DNA of 64,000 nt from Anthostomella pinea (lineage: Eukaryota > Ascomycota > Sordariomycetes > Xylariales > Xylariaceae): the NCBI GenBank assembly GCA_963556695.1, contig CAUWAG010000003.1:1674001-1738000 (forward strand), read 5' to 3'. Below are positions 10,198 through 22,029 of this stretch, piece by piece; position 1 is the first letter of the stretch; each line of letters starts with the position of its first letter. Position numbers and translations under genes: made by a program. A model generated the notes under the pieces. That model had not been told where the DNA came from. It searched no databases and was given only the letters and a program-made list of their open reading frames with translations.

Positions 10198-12528
10198 CCG
10201 GTAGTGAGACAGTTGTCTGATACGAGGGTTCGATGTTATGTTCGCGGTTGCAGCATGAGGAGGTGTGCAGAAATTTGGTGTCAAACTGACAGCGAGACTC
10301 AACTTTGGATATACCTGTACTGCGCCGCGTCATCGACAGGAATAGTACGAGGAATCCCCCGTTGGATCGATGTCATGGATTGGGAAGGACGAAGGAGTTA
10401 AGTCGAGGCGTGAGGTGGCGATAGTGACCGCTATGTCTCCACTGGCTGACAGCAAGGGGAGGCATCATGTTCCTGATATAGCAACCTCCTATTTTTGATA
10501 GCCGACAAGCAAGCCCAGATCACCAGAACACCGGCAGACCCGATCTTTCTATTGTGCGGTCGCTGATCAGCAGGGTGAGTTTGGCACTGTCAATCCAGCC
10601 GTGACTGTCTCTGAAGGTCAAAAATAGTTGCGCGACGAGTGCTGTATGCCATCACCACATCCACGCCGCATCAACCTCTCACCATGTGGCGCCGACAGAC
10701 GTCAGTTGGATCAAAAGGAATGAACCCACTCATCTCGGGCTATCTTCCATGAAGGGAGTTAAAGCGATATCTTCAACGTGAAAGGCGAAGAAGGTAAGGA
10801 TATTAAAGATGCAAATCATACAACACCGTAGATTCGCTGGTCGTCACCGACCCAACTACTAATCCGGTAGCATTAAGCTTATTTAAAGCAGAGCGGACGG
10901 GATGCCAAGTTCTCCTGATCCTATGGTCGTATATGTCAGAATAGCTTTTTCTAGGGTACATATACCCTACGTGGGTGACTTGCTGCTCTGCCCCAGGCAA
11001 GCCATCCTGTCGCCGGGGTACCCGCCAAACGCGTTCAAGTGAGCACAATCGGATGCAAGTGCCATGAAATTCATCAACCTGTCTACACACAACAACACCT
11101 CGTCGCCAGCTTCTGGGGATCATTCATCGTCTCGGGCGCGGTGCGACCGGCGGATCAGGAAGCCAACAAACCCGTTCCGGAGCCCAGACGACTGGCTTGC
11201 GGTACTCGACATGGACACCGTGTATTTTCATCCCGAGTCACCGGGACCAGGCACGACATCAGATCCCCGCCTTCTGCCTGCACAGGTCCTAGTCTCTGCG
11301 AGCCTGGCACTGTCTGTCGTCAACTTCGCAGCCGCAGTCTCGAACCGCTGCCATGACCCATGAACACGAGCACCCGTGTGGAAAACAGCTGTCCAAGTGG
11401 TGACACACGGTGTTCCGGCAGATGGGCGCCATGAATGCTTCTCTGTGCTTATCTTCTAGTGAAGCTCATCGAGTCTCCGCGGCAGTTTTGCTGCGTCAGG
11501 CAGCAGCAGCACTTCACGGTCAAGGGTATCCATGGCGGGGCCTACGTCTCTGGCCAATGGAACTGAAAAGTGATGCCAAGGGGCTCGAGGTTGTGTCCTG
11601 GAGAGAGAGCTCATCTGCTTTCTCTGACGTGGACACTGGAATGATTCAAGCACTACATTGACGCGCCGGCGTTGAATCCAAAGAGGAACTGCCGGTGTGT
11701 TGCGTGCGTACATGTACATTACGATACTCGATATCTGGCTACCGTGCGCCAGTCACCCCCGCGGGTCTTCCGTCGCGCTGCCACTGGTGGCTTGATATAC
11801 TGCTAGGAGCAAGTCGAGCTTGGGCAAGATGCTGCGGTCACGCTTGAAGCTACAATGGACCCTCCTAAGTCTCGCATACACCACTCAGCTCGCATTCATC
11901 GTAATTATAATAAGCGCACTGGGATAAGCATCAGGAGAGGCGTATCAAACCGGAGCTGCTTATTCCTGCTTGCTTATTCCAGTCTTTTAACCTTTTCCTG
12001 CTGGTAATCTGAATTTCTATCAGCGTACGCGAACGCAGACTTATGAGGGCTGAGTGTATCAATGATGTATTCCGATCTGGCTTGTGCTGGCCGGATGCCG
12101 TCTACATACTGGACAACATGACTGCAGCCTGGCTACGGGAAGGCATCTTCCGAACGACATCGGGCGCATTCCACCATTCTCTCGGATCACGGCCCCCGGA
12201 GATGTTTCCGGCCCAAAGAAGGGACAGTGTTTTTGGCACGATCATCTATCTCTCCCATCGGCCTAGTCTAGAAACGAAGCCGCAAAGAGCACTGTGCAAG
12301 TTGAACCCTTTGAATTGCTTTCTAGTACTGAACATATTTCTATTGTATTTCCCTTTGTTCACAACTCACTTCTCCTGACCAGCTATCCTGTTCGCGAAAC
12401 TCTTTGTGATGCCACACTCTTTGACATAGGCTTGTGTATGACAGAACAGTGTAAGCCAATGTCATCGTCGAGGCCAGGCGTCAATGTTGATAGTGTTACT
12501 GTATCATTACAACGAAATTTGCTTAGAT
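10198..12528. other. Gene-poor region
   Basis: No supportable gene was found. If the transposon inserted in the promoter of the small secreted ORF, its original upstream sequence begins here. The ORFs near 11040-11360 and 12043-12378 have no recognisable content. Confidence 0.5.
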
Positions 12529-13926
12529 AATGGCAAGCGATCAAATACCATCGGAGCTGAAGATCAAGCTACAAGTACCTGAAGTATCTTGGGGAGGGTT
12601 CCAACAACTTTAATAGACTATACGCAAAAATTGATCAGAACAGCGGTGACGAAAAGGAGAAGGTGGTTGTCAAGGCAAGCAAAAAACCCGCATTATCTGC
12701 TGCCAATGCGGCACTTTTGGCGGAGAGTGGCGAGGTTGCTGATGCCGACGATTTGGGAAGAGAGATGACGAGTCTTCAGGTGCGGCTTGTCACTTTTCAC
12801 TTTAAGTATAATAAGTTATATGCTGGACTGACTCTATACAGAGAAGCAAAGGGTATAAGAGCCAGTAAGCGGTGCAACTACAGACATGCGAGTGGATATG
12901 ATATGCTTACCTACTCTATCATAGTCTCATGAAGCTGCATTCAGTTGTGCGTCCCGAGGGACAGCCTCAGGGACCACCATCCATGCTCGTTTTAGAGCAC
13001 ATTCCACACGGCACACTCAAGGAACTTGCTCAGGCTATTGGAATCGGGAACCTTCCAGGAAGCTTCATCCGCTCCGTGTTTCTCTGCCTCGTTCGAATAG
13101 TGACCGAGCTTGCCTACCCGGATACGGATGGACACGACATCCCTGCTGACCCTGATGTCAGGCCGACAGAACTCGCCCATATGGATATTAGATGGAACAA
13201 TTGTCAGTCAAACCAAGGCTTGACCCTACACGTACTAGTTATTCATCAGCTAACAGTATGCAGTAATGTTCGGCGATGTAGAGCCGGGGAGTGCTGAACA
13301 TGACCCTTGGCCCATACTGAAGCTTATAGATTTTGGCCAAGCAAGAGATTATACTGAGGTCGATGAGAAAGACGATGCGGAATATGTCTCTGCCGACCGG
13401 CGGAAAACACGAGAGGAGTATACAAAAACACATAAACTGGCGGAACTGCAAGTCATGCTCTTTATTTTTTATTCTTCATGCCCCCCGTCGCTTGCAATGC
13501 TGACGATGAATTTCAGTGCCGATGCTGCTGCCAAAAAGGGTCCAGAGAAACGTAGCAGCGGAATAGAAAGAAACATACGAGACTTAGCCTTGGTCGGTCA
13601 TCCTGAACGCCCCCTTTTCACCCTTCCAGCCGGCAAACAGCTTACCAAATCGTCGCCACCTGTAGGCAATGGTAGAAATGCTACGAAATAAGGTGTTGGA
13701 CACTGACTCAGATCGGGATCGCACTTGGATCGTCAACCAGGCGAACGCGCCGAATTTAGAACAGGACGTACGCAACCTGATTATACAGTGCCTGGCTCCG
13801 AACCCTAAACACCGTCCTTCGCTCGAGGAGTTGACCGCGCTCGATTGGTTTGCTAACGTCACAGAGCAAGACTGCGAAGATGCGAAGGCACTAGTCGACA
13901 AGCATATTTATAACAAGAAGAGTTAG
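12529..13926 (+). pseudogene. Protein kinase-like gene, apparently broken
   Basis: Pieces of a eukaryotic protein kinase fold appear in the right order. A glycine-rich segment YLGEGSNN (about 12580) is followed by VVVKAS with the candidate lysine. A helix-C to beta-4 region contains LMKLHSVV (about 12926), then MLVLEHIPHGTLKEL. The catalytic loop reads HMDIRWNN (about 13180), then LKLIDFGQA (DFG motif, about 13320). The C-lobe reads VRNLIIQCLAPNPKHRPSLEE (about 13770), and the stop is at 13926. Introns are plausible after RWNN (13203-13263) and elsewhere. However, the ATG at 12529 is in a different frame from the glycine loop, and the exon around 12842-12870 does not join without a stop. At least two lesions are therefore likely. 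It resembles kinase-like genes of fungal accessory regions; the substrate is unknown. A mis-read exon structure is the alternative. Confidence 0.6.
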
Positions 13927-14797
13927 GACGCTGTGAGGAGATGGAAGCGCGTGAAGGAGCTTCGAGGCCAGCAGGCCGCGGCAATGGAGGATACGTCCTG
14001 TTGTACCGCCTAATCCCGAGTCCGCACCTGCGAACAGCTAGAAGACGGAGGACGTCGAGTCGGCCACTGTTGGTGGTCGCCTACTGCGGGAGTGGTGAAG
14101 TCGACTTCGTCCCAGGCACGATCGACCTTCAGTATTTCACGAATACGACTCAAAGCATACACCAAGCGGTTTGAATATCGGTGGCACGCAAGAACTCAGT
14201 CGACTGAGCTGACATGATACATCAGCGTGACAAGAGCACCACACTCGTCGCATTCCAAGAGATAGCTAATTCCTAGGCGATATTGATGATTGATCTATAA
14301 CGAGAGAAGACAGGTCCAGTGCTTCCAGCCACGAGTCATGATTTTTGAAACCCCTGAGTTCGCGTTTGTAAACTTGTAGACCGGCCACGCAGACACGCAC
14401 TATACCTCTCCCCTTCTCCTCGTCTCCCATCACCACAACCCATGCGCGTCTACGAAAACCTTGAACATGGCGTCCATAGGCTCAGACAGATGCGTTACAC
14501 AACGAGCCGCATGCGCGCAAAGTCTTGCCCATAAGCCCAGAGCCTGCTTGAAACACCTTGTTCCCCCCTCGTTCCTCATCGTAGCCTACCGCCCATTAAG
14601 GCAAGGCGCATCACTGCACAGCAATATGCCTTGGCCCCCACTCTCTAGGCTGCGCGCAAGGCAGCCCGGAGCGAGCTTCGCAGAAGCTTTTTTAAACCTC
14701 GAGGAACCCCCAAGGACACCGTCTCAACTCGTTTCCTTCACCCAAGCAAAGTACAGACAGCCCCATTCACTTGCCATCACATCACACCAGTTCCAGG
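13927..14797. other. Intergenic
   Basis: No recognisable gene is present. The last 300 bp are pyrimidine-rich and lie directly upstream of the secreted cysteine-protein gene, so they probably hold its promoter and 5' UTR. Confidence 0.45.
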
Positions 14798-15657
14798 ATG
14801 TTCGCCAGGCTCTACGCACCCATGATCATGGCGCTTGCCGCCTTCTCCATCACGGCAGCATCCCCTGTGACACCGAGATTCAATTATGGGCTGAATTATA
14901 ATTTTGCTGAAGAGGCAAACGTCACTCTCCTCGAGAAACGGGCTACCTTCCAGTACCGATTCTGTAAGCGGCACCGCAAACATCTCAGCTGGCTAGCCAA
15001 CTGGGGGGAATTGGAATATCTGAAGACTGACTGCAAGATAAATTAGACGACAACAACGGCTGCGACCATAACTCCAACCCCGGTGACACCTGGCCGTCGA
15101 ACGGGTCCCCGCCGCAATGTCCCCCACCCACCCCCTATTCCCCATTCCAACTAGTTGAGCTTCGAAGGGGTGACCACCAGCTAGTGTGATATCGCACTAC
15201 TTGCTGACAGAGCGATAACTATGACAGCGGCCAAGGCGCTCCGAACAACTGCTACAGCGCCCCGACAGGCATAAACTGGAACCGGGTCGAGATCGACGTC
15301 TTCTTCTCCAACGGCGGGTCTCGTGCGTTTCTCTTTTTTTCCCTCCTCCACCTCCTCCCACCACCCAAAAACTCGTCCTTCCTCGACGCACCAAGTGCGA
15401 GCCCCATACATGTCTGTGAACAACATCGACTAACCCCGTTTCCGCGTCGCCACCAGTGGGCCTGCAGACCTTCTGCAACGTCAACTGCGCCGGCGGCGTC
15501 TCTATCAAGCAGCAGGGCACCAACTGCTACCTGCCCATCGCCGGGTAAGTCCAATCCCACATGCACGTCCCGACGCGTGTTTTTGTCCGTGAAAGAGTAA
15601 TTAATCGCTGACGAATATTCGGGCTGCTGCCACAGCTGTGCCATCGGGAGCTTGTAA
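14798..15657 (+). CDS. Small secreted cysteine-containing protein with Kex2-like site
   Basis: Five exons, 14798-14963, 15047-15153, 15211-15322, 15457-15544 and 15636-15657, join in frame to 164 residues. I chose the ATG at 14798 because it gives a good signal peptide (MFARLYAPMIMALAAFSITA); an in-frame ATG lies 27 bp upstream. A pro-region follows and ends in LLEKR, a dibasic site suited to Kex2 cleavage. The mature part contains YDDNNGCDHNSNPGDTWPSN, NNCYSAPTGINWNRVEID and LQTFCNVNCAGGVSIK. It ends GTNCYLPIAGCAIGSL, with about eight cysteines in all. The organisation fits an effector-like or defence-type secreted protein, but I do not recognise a family. The exon 2/3 junction is the least certain because the donor gttgag is not strong. 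Confidence 0.65.
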
Positions 15658-16957
15658 GTTGAGCGGCCATACCGGCCTAATTATTCCCGGGTGCCTGTCC
15701 TGAGCAGGGGCTAATCAATCGTCTCGCAGACTAGCCGCGTGATCACCTAGATGGGCGAGCCCGGCAGGTTTCATGCCGCTGTCAGAGTGGCAGTGTAGGC
15801 AACGACCTGGCGGGTGGATGGGGGACCAGCCGGCTCATGTGAACCGGGAGTGAAGTCAGCTCTGTAGCTTTGGTTGGGTCCCACGTTCCAGATGAGTTCC
15901 AGCTACCTTCAACAGGTCTGGAGTCCTATGGATGAGGTCTTGAGTTACCTAGAGTTAGTAAAATACTTTGAGAAGGGTTTGCACAACGGGTTCTGTTTGT
16001 GTGCTAAGCTGCCCCCTGATGATGTGAGAAAGTGAGGTAGATACGGGTTACAGCAGTGTATCAGGTGATTCGGGGGTCAAATGAAGGAGTCCTCAGTAAA
16101 AGCGTGATGAATGGCCCAGTGAATGATCCAGTCCGTAAGTGACTGAGCTCAACTTTGCGGCTATCGTGAGGAAGGTCAGCCGTCGCCCTGGGACTGGGCC
16201 TTGTTGGGTCTCACGGCGCGGAAGAGGGTCTTATGGAGACGGCATAGAGCTTCCGCATGCATCTTTCCAGCTTCGAATCGTTTGCGCCTGGCTTGGCCGA
16301 GTCCGTTGGTATGTACAATCAGAATCATCATTGTCTTCTGGCGCCATGCATCAGGCGTAAAACTCCCACTATGTGCCTGATCGATGAGCTTCTACTCCTT
16401 CGCCATGGATTTTTGACCTCACTTCTTGCCAAAATCGTTTCGCAAGGCCTCGCTGGCTCCTGTCTGGCAGTTTAAGGACAATCGACGCACAAGCTATCTA
16501 GGTAGGCATGCCACAACGGATCACTTGTCTCCTGTTATTCTGCTTTCCCGTTAGGAGGGGTTGGTTCACTGGTTCGCCACACACGCTACAGCATCGAGCA
16601 CGTCAATTTTCACGTACCGGTAGAATCAATATTGTCGGCGACGACGTGGATTAAACATAGAGAAGACTGGAATCGATCATAGCACGGCAAGACAATTATG
16701 ATTGGGAGCTAGCTACTAGAAGGTGTGCAAGCTGAAGGTGTCTCCACGGACCAGCTACCTACCCGACGTGGGTCGTCTGCTTCGGCCTCGGGTTCACCTC
16801 CTCCCGAAACTGCAACTCGACTTCGTTCATGCCAAGACGTCTGCCCGATCTGGAGACATCATCGCCAAAGTATCATCGCCAGCCGCAAAGGCATTCGTCT
16901 TATCGACCACAAAGGTCTTGTCGGGATGGTGCAATACAGTGTCGAGTGCGTCCTTCA
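15658..16957. other. Intergenic
   Basis: No supportable gene was found; only short, featureless ORFs are present. Confidence 0.5.
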
Positions 16958-18420
16958 TCAACCCAGTATCATATCGGCCAACCGTATAATCTCAAGAAGC
17001 TCGGCGTAGTGCTTCTTCTGTCTCTCCATTTGCAGGGCGATGGTCTTACTCTCTTCCTCCATCTCGGCCATCAGTTTCTCTGCCTCGGGCTTCATTCTGC
17101 GATAAAGCTCATCAAGCTTGTTGATGTCGTCACTGATCGCTTTGGTTTCCGCGTCCACATTGAACGTATCGAGATAGTCCAAGGCCGCCTGCCGCCTGCC
17201 GCCGCTCCAACATCTCTCGGGACGCATCGACGTTGCCCCTTAAGTGTTTTCGAAGGCAAGTCGCGTCCCGCTCATCCTGGCTGAAGTCTCGGTCGACCTC
17301 GTCGCGTGTCTCGCCCGGCCAGGTCACGTTCAGACCCGCCTCCTCCCCCAGAGACCCTCCTATCCCCAACACCGTGCCGATGATTTCTAAGCTAGGGAGC
17401 TGACCTGGAGCCCAGGTACGGATCACGACGGTCACCACGAGGTCTGGCTCGATGTTGCTCGACTTCATAATGCTCATCAACAACCATTGAGCGTAGTTGC
17501 CCTTGTCGGGAGTCCACCGATGGTCAAGTAAATCTAGACTTCCATGTCCGGCCATTTCTCTGTCACATTCGAAGTAGCCGAGAAGCTGAGCTAACGCAAC
17601 GTCGGGCTCGGCTCCCTGAGCCATCTTCTGCAGGGTGAGCCTCATGGCGTCCACCTTGTCTCGTTTCTCGTCGGTATCAATGAATGCGGTCTTGGGGTAG
17701 TTGGAAGAGGAAAACATCATGTCGACCTCGGAGGCGAATGAGGCGGCGTCTCCCTCGTCGTCTGTCTTCGTGTCCTGTCCAATCACAAAGCCTTTGGTAA
17801 ACTCGTATGCCTCGAGGTACTTGGTCAAGCCGCTCACGAGGCTGTTCAGCTCGCTGCCTGTACACCCCATTCCGTTCCTGCCCTTGACCGCAACCGAAGC
17901 TACACACGTGCCAGGTCCGGGAGAAGCTTATATGTCCGGCATGATGAGGCGCGGATCCTCGACGTCGATTTTGGTCTGGGCCGCTACGACTCCGAGGACC
18001 ATGGCTCGGGCAAGCTTCACCGGCAAACATTGCACCAGCGCCGTGGAACACGACATCGTCTTTTCGTCCTCCAGAAGCGTGATAGCGTAGGAGGGGGCGT
18101 TGCGCGGTTGGGATGATAGCCGACGGGCGTGCTCCAACACAAGATGGCATACATCAGCCATTGTGCCTGTGTCTAGAGCCTGCAGGTATTCTCTCATGCT
18201 CTCGGTCACGTATGGGGCCTGCGGTGTCGGCAGGTAATCAATCCGGCGCAGATGGCAGTGCATCCAGAGTGTAATCCATGGTGTGAAAGTTCCTGGGCAC
18301 CAGCTTGATCACGTTAGACATAGCCGGTGCGGGGATAGATGAATTGGAGGCGACAGAGACTTACGGACAGGTCTCGGTGTAGAGAACAGTGACGAACAGG
18401 GAATCGGTGTGCTCAAGCAT
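16958..18420 (-). pseudogene. Unrecognised conserved-looking fungal gene broken by a stop and a 7-bp duplication
   Basis: The minus-strand reading starts at or before ATG 18420 (MLEHTDSLFVTVLYTETCP). It crosses an intron at 18304-18364 and continues WCPGTFTPWITLWMHCHLRR, a strongly coding-like segment. The frame then runs open to 17130 apart from one in-frame TAA at 17928-17930. Near 17184-17197 the heptamer gccgcct is tandemly repeated. This shifts the frame so that MLERRQAA is followed by nonsense, while the expected continuation (ALDYLDTFNVDAETKAISDD) is found in the next frame. That frame ends in a charged, probably coiled-coil helix and stops at 16958. Intact, the product would be roughly 450 residues without a signal peptide. 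I do not recognise a domain. A mis-annotated intron could explain the TAA but not the duplication. Confidence 0.6.
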
Positions 18421-21150
18421 GAACTGGATCGAGCGCCTGGGTGATGATAGCTGTTGATGTGGAGGGGATAATCGCTGCAGACAATGAGTTGCCTGGTGAG
18501 GGTGGGGAGAGGACAGGTGTTTGTGCTCGAAAGAAAATTTGCTCGGTTCTCTCATTGATGTTTTGGGGGGAAGTCGCTGCCGCTGCCTACAGGTGGCAAT
18601 GTTCACCACCACACCTTCCTCGAGAATCGAGATTGAAAGTCGTTGCACCTTCCCACTTCTCACTTCACACATCCCCTCCACCCCCCGGCCGTTCCTGCCA
18701 ACCCACTGCTGGAACGCACAAACACCCATTTAACAACAAAATCTCACATCTTCTCAGAAAGTCGTGCTTGATGCCCTTGGCACCAACCTGCAGCGCCATG
18801 ATCCCCACCACTGTCAATCTCTATTGCACGCCCATATCTCTGTTCCCAAATCCCGACCACCTGGGACGGCAGTAACAACCTCGGAAGCAGCATCAGCTCG
18901 AGGTTCGGCGCGACCGACGACCTGGTGTACGTCTACATGCTGCCTGCGATCCCTCGATTTCACCATGTCCAGTTCGAGGCCAGCCGCGTGATATAGCCTT
19001 GTTCGCTATCGCAGATCAGCCGCATCCACGTCAGAGGCCAGACACAATCCTTGTCGGGCCTGGTCACCCGCGAAGAACAATACCTCGTCACAGCTATCAT
19101 CACCGTCCGCCACTCAGCCCGGCAATCATGCGGTACGGCCCGAATGGCGATGAGGTCCGATCCAGCCCGTCCCCTCAGCACACTCGCCAACAGACCATAG
19201 TGTGCCGAGCCATAACCACTTACATTTTGACATATACCAGATTCGATGAGCCGAAACCCCTCAAGTCCCAGTTTTGCGCAAGGACGAGCTCCGCGGAGAC
19301 TGACCCCTGCCGGGATGCTCTACGCCATGAAGAGGGAGTCGAAACGCCAAGCAGGGTTCACTCACGAGGGCAGTCGTTGCCAGGGAGCACCCCAGTGTCA
19401 TGATCGTCCGCCCGCACTCACCACCATGTCGTAGTCACCGGAGATGCAACGATGGTACGGGCTTCTAGCTCGAGACCCCATGGACCCGCGGCCGACTTAT
19501 CCTCAGCTACGAAACATCGTCCGGCCTCCACGTCGTGGAACGCCATGATGCCGACTGGCACTCCCCATACCACAGCCGTAGCGGCTAACCCAGCCCTGAG
19601 CCCATCCAAGATATCGTCAATGTCCTAGAGAGGAATTCTTGCCGCCCATGCATTTCCACTTTGGTTCAAGGCGTCGCGTGCTTGTTCAAGACTCACCCTC
19701 CCCCACCCCCCCCGCCAAAAGACGTCGTCCTGGCTCCGACGTGGATCCTCGCGCCACTGGCACGTCTGACCTGGCGGTTGCCCCTTCGCTATTCAACAAC
19801 AACAGACAAGTCGGGTCTTTGTTTCCATCCCGAGCATCAAGCATGCCAAACTATCAGAGGATCATTGGCAACGAACCAGTGCTAGCACCGCTCGGCACGG
19901 CGTATACGCGTGGTGGGGAGCAGCTCGAGCTGGAAGAGAGATGGGTCAGGCATTGGCACCTCCACCAACACAAAAGGGGCTACGACGGAGGCGCGTCGCA
20001 GCATCTACGACCCCTAGATCGAGCCTGAGGAGGAGGAGGGAACGCCGTAGGGCGCAACGTGGCAAGATATGTCGGGGTTGTCGACAGCGTCTACTCGCGA
20101 GAGGCACGAGGGCATCACATCATGCTATCGGTTCCTAGCTAATTCATGATTTCGAAATGTCCGACGCGGGGAAGAACCTCCGGCTATAATGATATTAACT
20201 TCAGGGGCATTACTTGGAGGCTCAGTGTATATGCCCAAGCAGGTCGCTTTCATGGCGAGGACGCCCACGAGAGCTTTCAGTAGGGTGTTCAGCTTCGTTC
20301 TCGCCCCGCCTGTGATAGAATTCTCGGCTGGTCCAAACCCTGGGTGAATCAGACGTTGATCCTTTGACTTGGAGCTTCCCGGATAGGAGCGATGCCGCTC
20401 TCGTAACGACAGCACGGGTGCCTATAGTCGACACTCGCCACGTAGAATCACGACAGCTGATGTGAGAATGCATATTCTATACGAAGACCTCATCTGCAGC
20501 ACGTGAAGGCACCCTATACGCCGTGCGGGGTGGAGTCTCGTCGGTCGTTGGCCCGTCTATGCGACTGTAGGTAAGTTTAGGTTGTGAGAGCGGACATGAT
20601 GACTTGGCATCGACGTTGTCAGCCAAACGCCAAACGCCAAACGCCGAGGTCGTATAAGCATCCAAGGCTCACCGTCGTCAGGGGTAGGCAAGTCCACCAG
20701 CCGATCATAACTGGTCCGCACTGATCGTGTACTGCTCTCCTAACAACGGCGGGGTCTAGTACAGTATAAGAACGGCGTTAAGCTGGAACCTACCACCACG
20801 GGGCTGCTCATCCGAACGCCGCATATTTATCGGTGATTAGAACCGCATCCGCAACCGGAACAGGGGTTTCAATGCCAAAATCGACAGCTCTTACGACTCT
20901 TGCAGTCACAGCGGACTTAAGTGATATCTACGGCTGCTGCCTTGGAAACACTCGAAAGACTTCCAAGAGGGAAGAGTATAAAAGGACAAGATGTAGCAAT
21001 GGGATTGGGGAGAAGGCTTGGCGAGATCATCGGAAGACCACAGGCACTCTATTCAGTTGAACCACATTCAAGACATACTCTGGATCGACGACTCATCCGA
21101 CGTGACAACATTCGGACTACCAGCACCAAACTACATTCACATCACACAAG
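18421..21150. other. Gene-poor region with a possible gene remnant
   Basis: Around 18860-18990 one plus-strand frame reads TTWDGSNNLGSSISSRFGAT and continues through DDLVYVYMLPAIPRFHHVQF with GC-rich third positions, then stops. It may be a fragment of a decayed gene, but no family is evident. The heptamer caaacgc is repeated three times near 20622-20645. The final 150 bp are the promoter side of the dehydrogenase gene. Confidence 0.4.
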
Positions 21151-22029
21151 ATGGGCGGCAACGTATGGTTCATCAGCGGCGCCAGCAGCGGCTTCGGCAA
21201 GCACATCGCACAAGAAGCGCTCTCGCGGGGCGACGCGGTGATCGCGACTTCGAGGAAGGGCACGACGCTCAAGGACCTCGAGGCCGCAGGCGCACTGCTG
21301 CTAGACCTAGATGTGACGAGCGACGACGCGACAATCCAAGTGGCGTTCCAGGCCGCCGGCGACAAGCACGGCGCCATCACGCACTTTGTCAACGCGGCCG
21401 GCTACATCCTGACGGGGGCGATCGAGGCGATATCGGCGCAGGAGGCGTTCGACAGCTTCAACAACAACGTGTTGGGCGTCATGAACATGAGCCGCAACCA
21501 GGTGGCGTACCTGCGGCCGCGGCGCGCCGGGGGCGTCATCGCCAACTTCGGCAGCGTCGGGTCGTGGTACGGCGGCGCGGCCTTCGCGCACTACGCGGCG
21601 GCCAAGTGGGCCGTGTCCGGGTTCACCGAGTCGCTGCACGAGGAGGTCAAGGAGTTCGGCATCAGGGCGACGGTCATCGAGCCGGGATACTTCCGGACGG
21701 GCTTCCTGAACGAGGGCGGTGGCAACTGCCGGAGCCCGCGGAACGAGATGCGCGACGAGTACACGGGCACGGGGGTTGCGGGCGTGATGGACTTCCTCGG
21801 CCAGGCGAACCGCAACCAGCCCGGCGACGTAGTCAAGGCTGCCAGGATCATCGTCGATGTGCTGACGGGGACTGGCGTGGCGGCGGGCAAGGAGTTCCCG
21901 ATCCGGCTGCTGTTGGGACCCGATTGTGTCCGGGATGTCAAGGCCAAGATGGCGCGGACGGAGGCGCTCATCAGGGAGTGGGAACCTACCATCACGTCCA
22001 CTGACCACGAGGATGTCAAGAAGGCTTAG
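21151..22029 (+). CDS. Short-chain dehydrogenase/reductase (SDR)
   Basis: This is an intronless gene of 292 residues. It is a classical SDR: the cofactor-binding motif GASSGFG is at residues 10-16, the acidic residue after beta-4 is at D54, and NAAG is at 81-84. The catalytic Ser is in the GSVGSWYG segment (S135 or S138) and the active-site YAAAK at 148-152 (Y148, K152), with EPGYFRTGF after the sixth strand. A basic residue after the second strand (TSRKGT) suggests NADP(H) preference. No signal peptide is seen, so it should be a soluble oxidoreductase. The substrate cannot be inferred, and no polyketide synthase, NRPS or P450 gene lies nearby to suggest a biosynthetic cluster. The sequence is much more GC-rich than its flanks, as expected for an expressed gene. 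Confidence 0.93.
   Translation: MGGNVWFISGASSGFGKHIAQEALSRGDAVIATSRKGTTLKDLEAAGALLLDLDVTSDDATIQVAFQAAGDKHGAITHFVNAAGYILTGAIEAISAQEAFDSFNNNVLGVMNMSRNQVAYLRPRRAGGVIANFGSVGSWYGGAAFAHYAAAKWAVSGFTESLHEEVKEFGIRATVIEPGYFRTGFLNEGGGNCRSPRNEMRDEYTGTGVAGVMDFLGQANRNQPGDVVKAARIIVDVLTGTGVAAGKEFPIRLLLGPDCVRDVKAKMARTEALIREWEPTITSTDHEDVKKA

Noticed and set aside
11064..11363. 99-codon plus-strand ORF
   Set aside because: No signal peptide, domain or coding bias; an overlapping frame of the same length is equally open.
19639..20028. 129-codon plus-strand ORF
   Set aside because: Proline/arginine-rich composition with no domain; probably chance.
21307..22008. 233-codon antisense ORF
   Set aside because: It is the antisense shadow of the SDR gene, whose motifs are complete on the plus strand.
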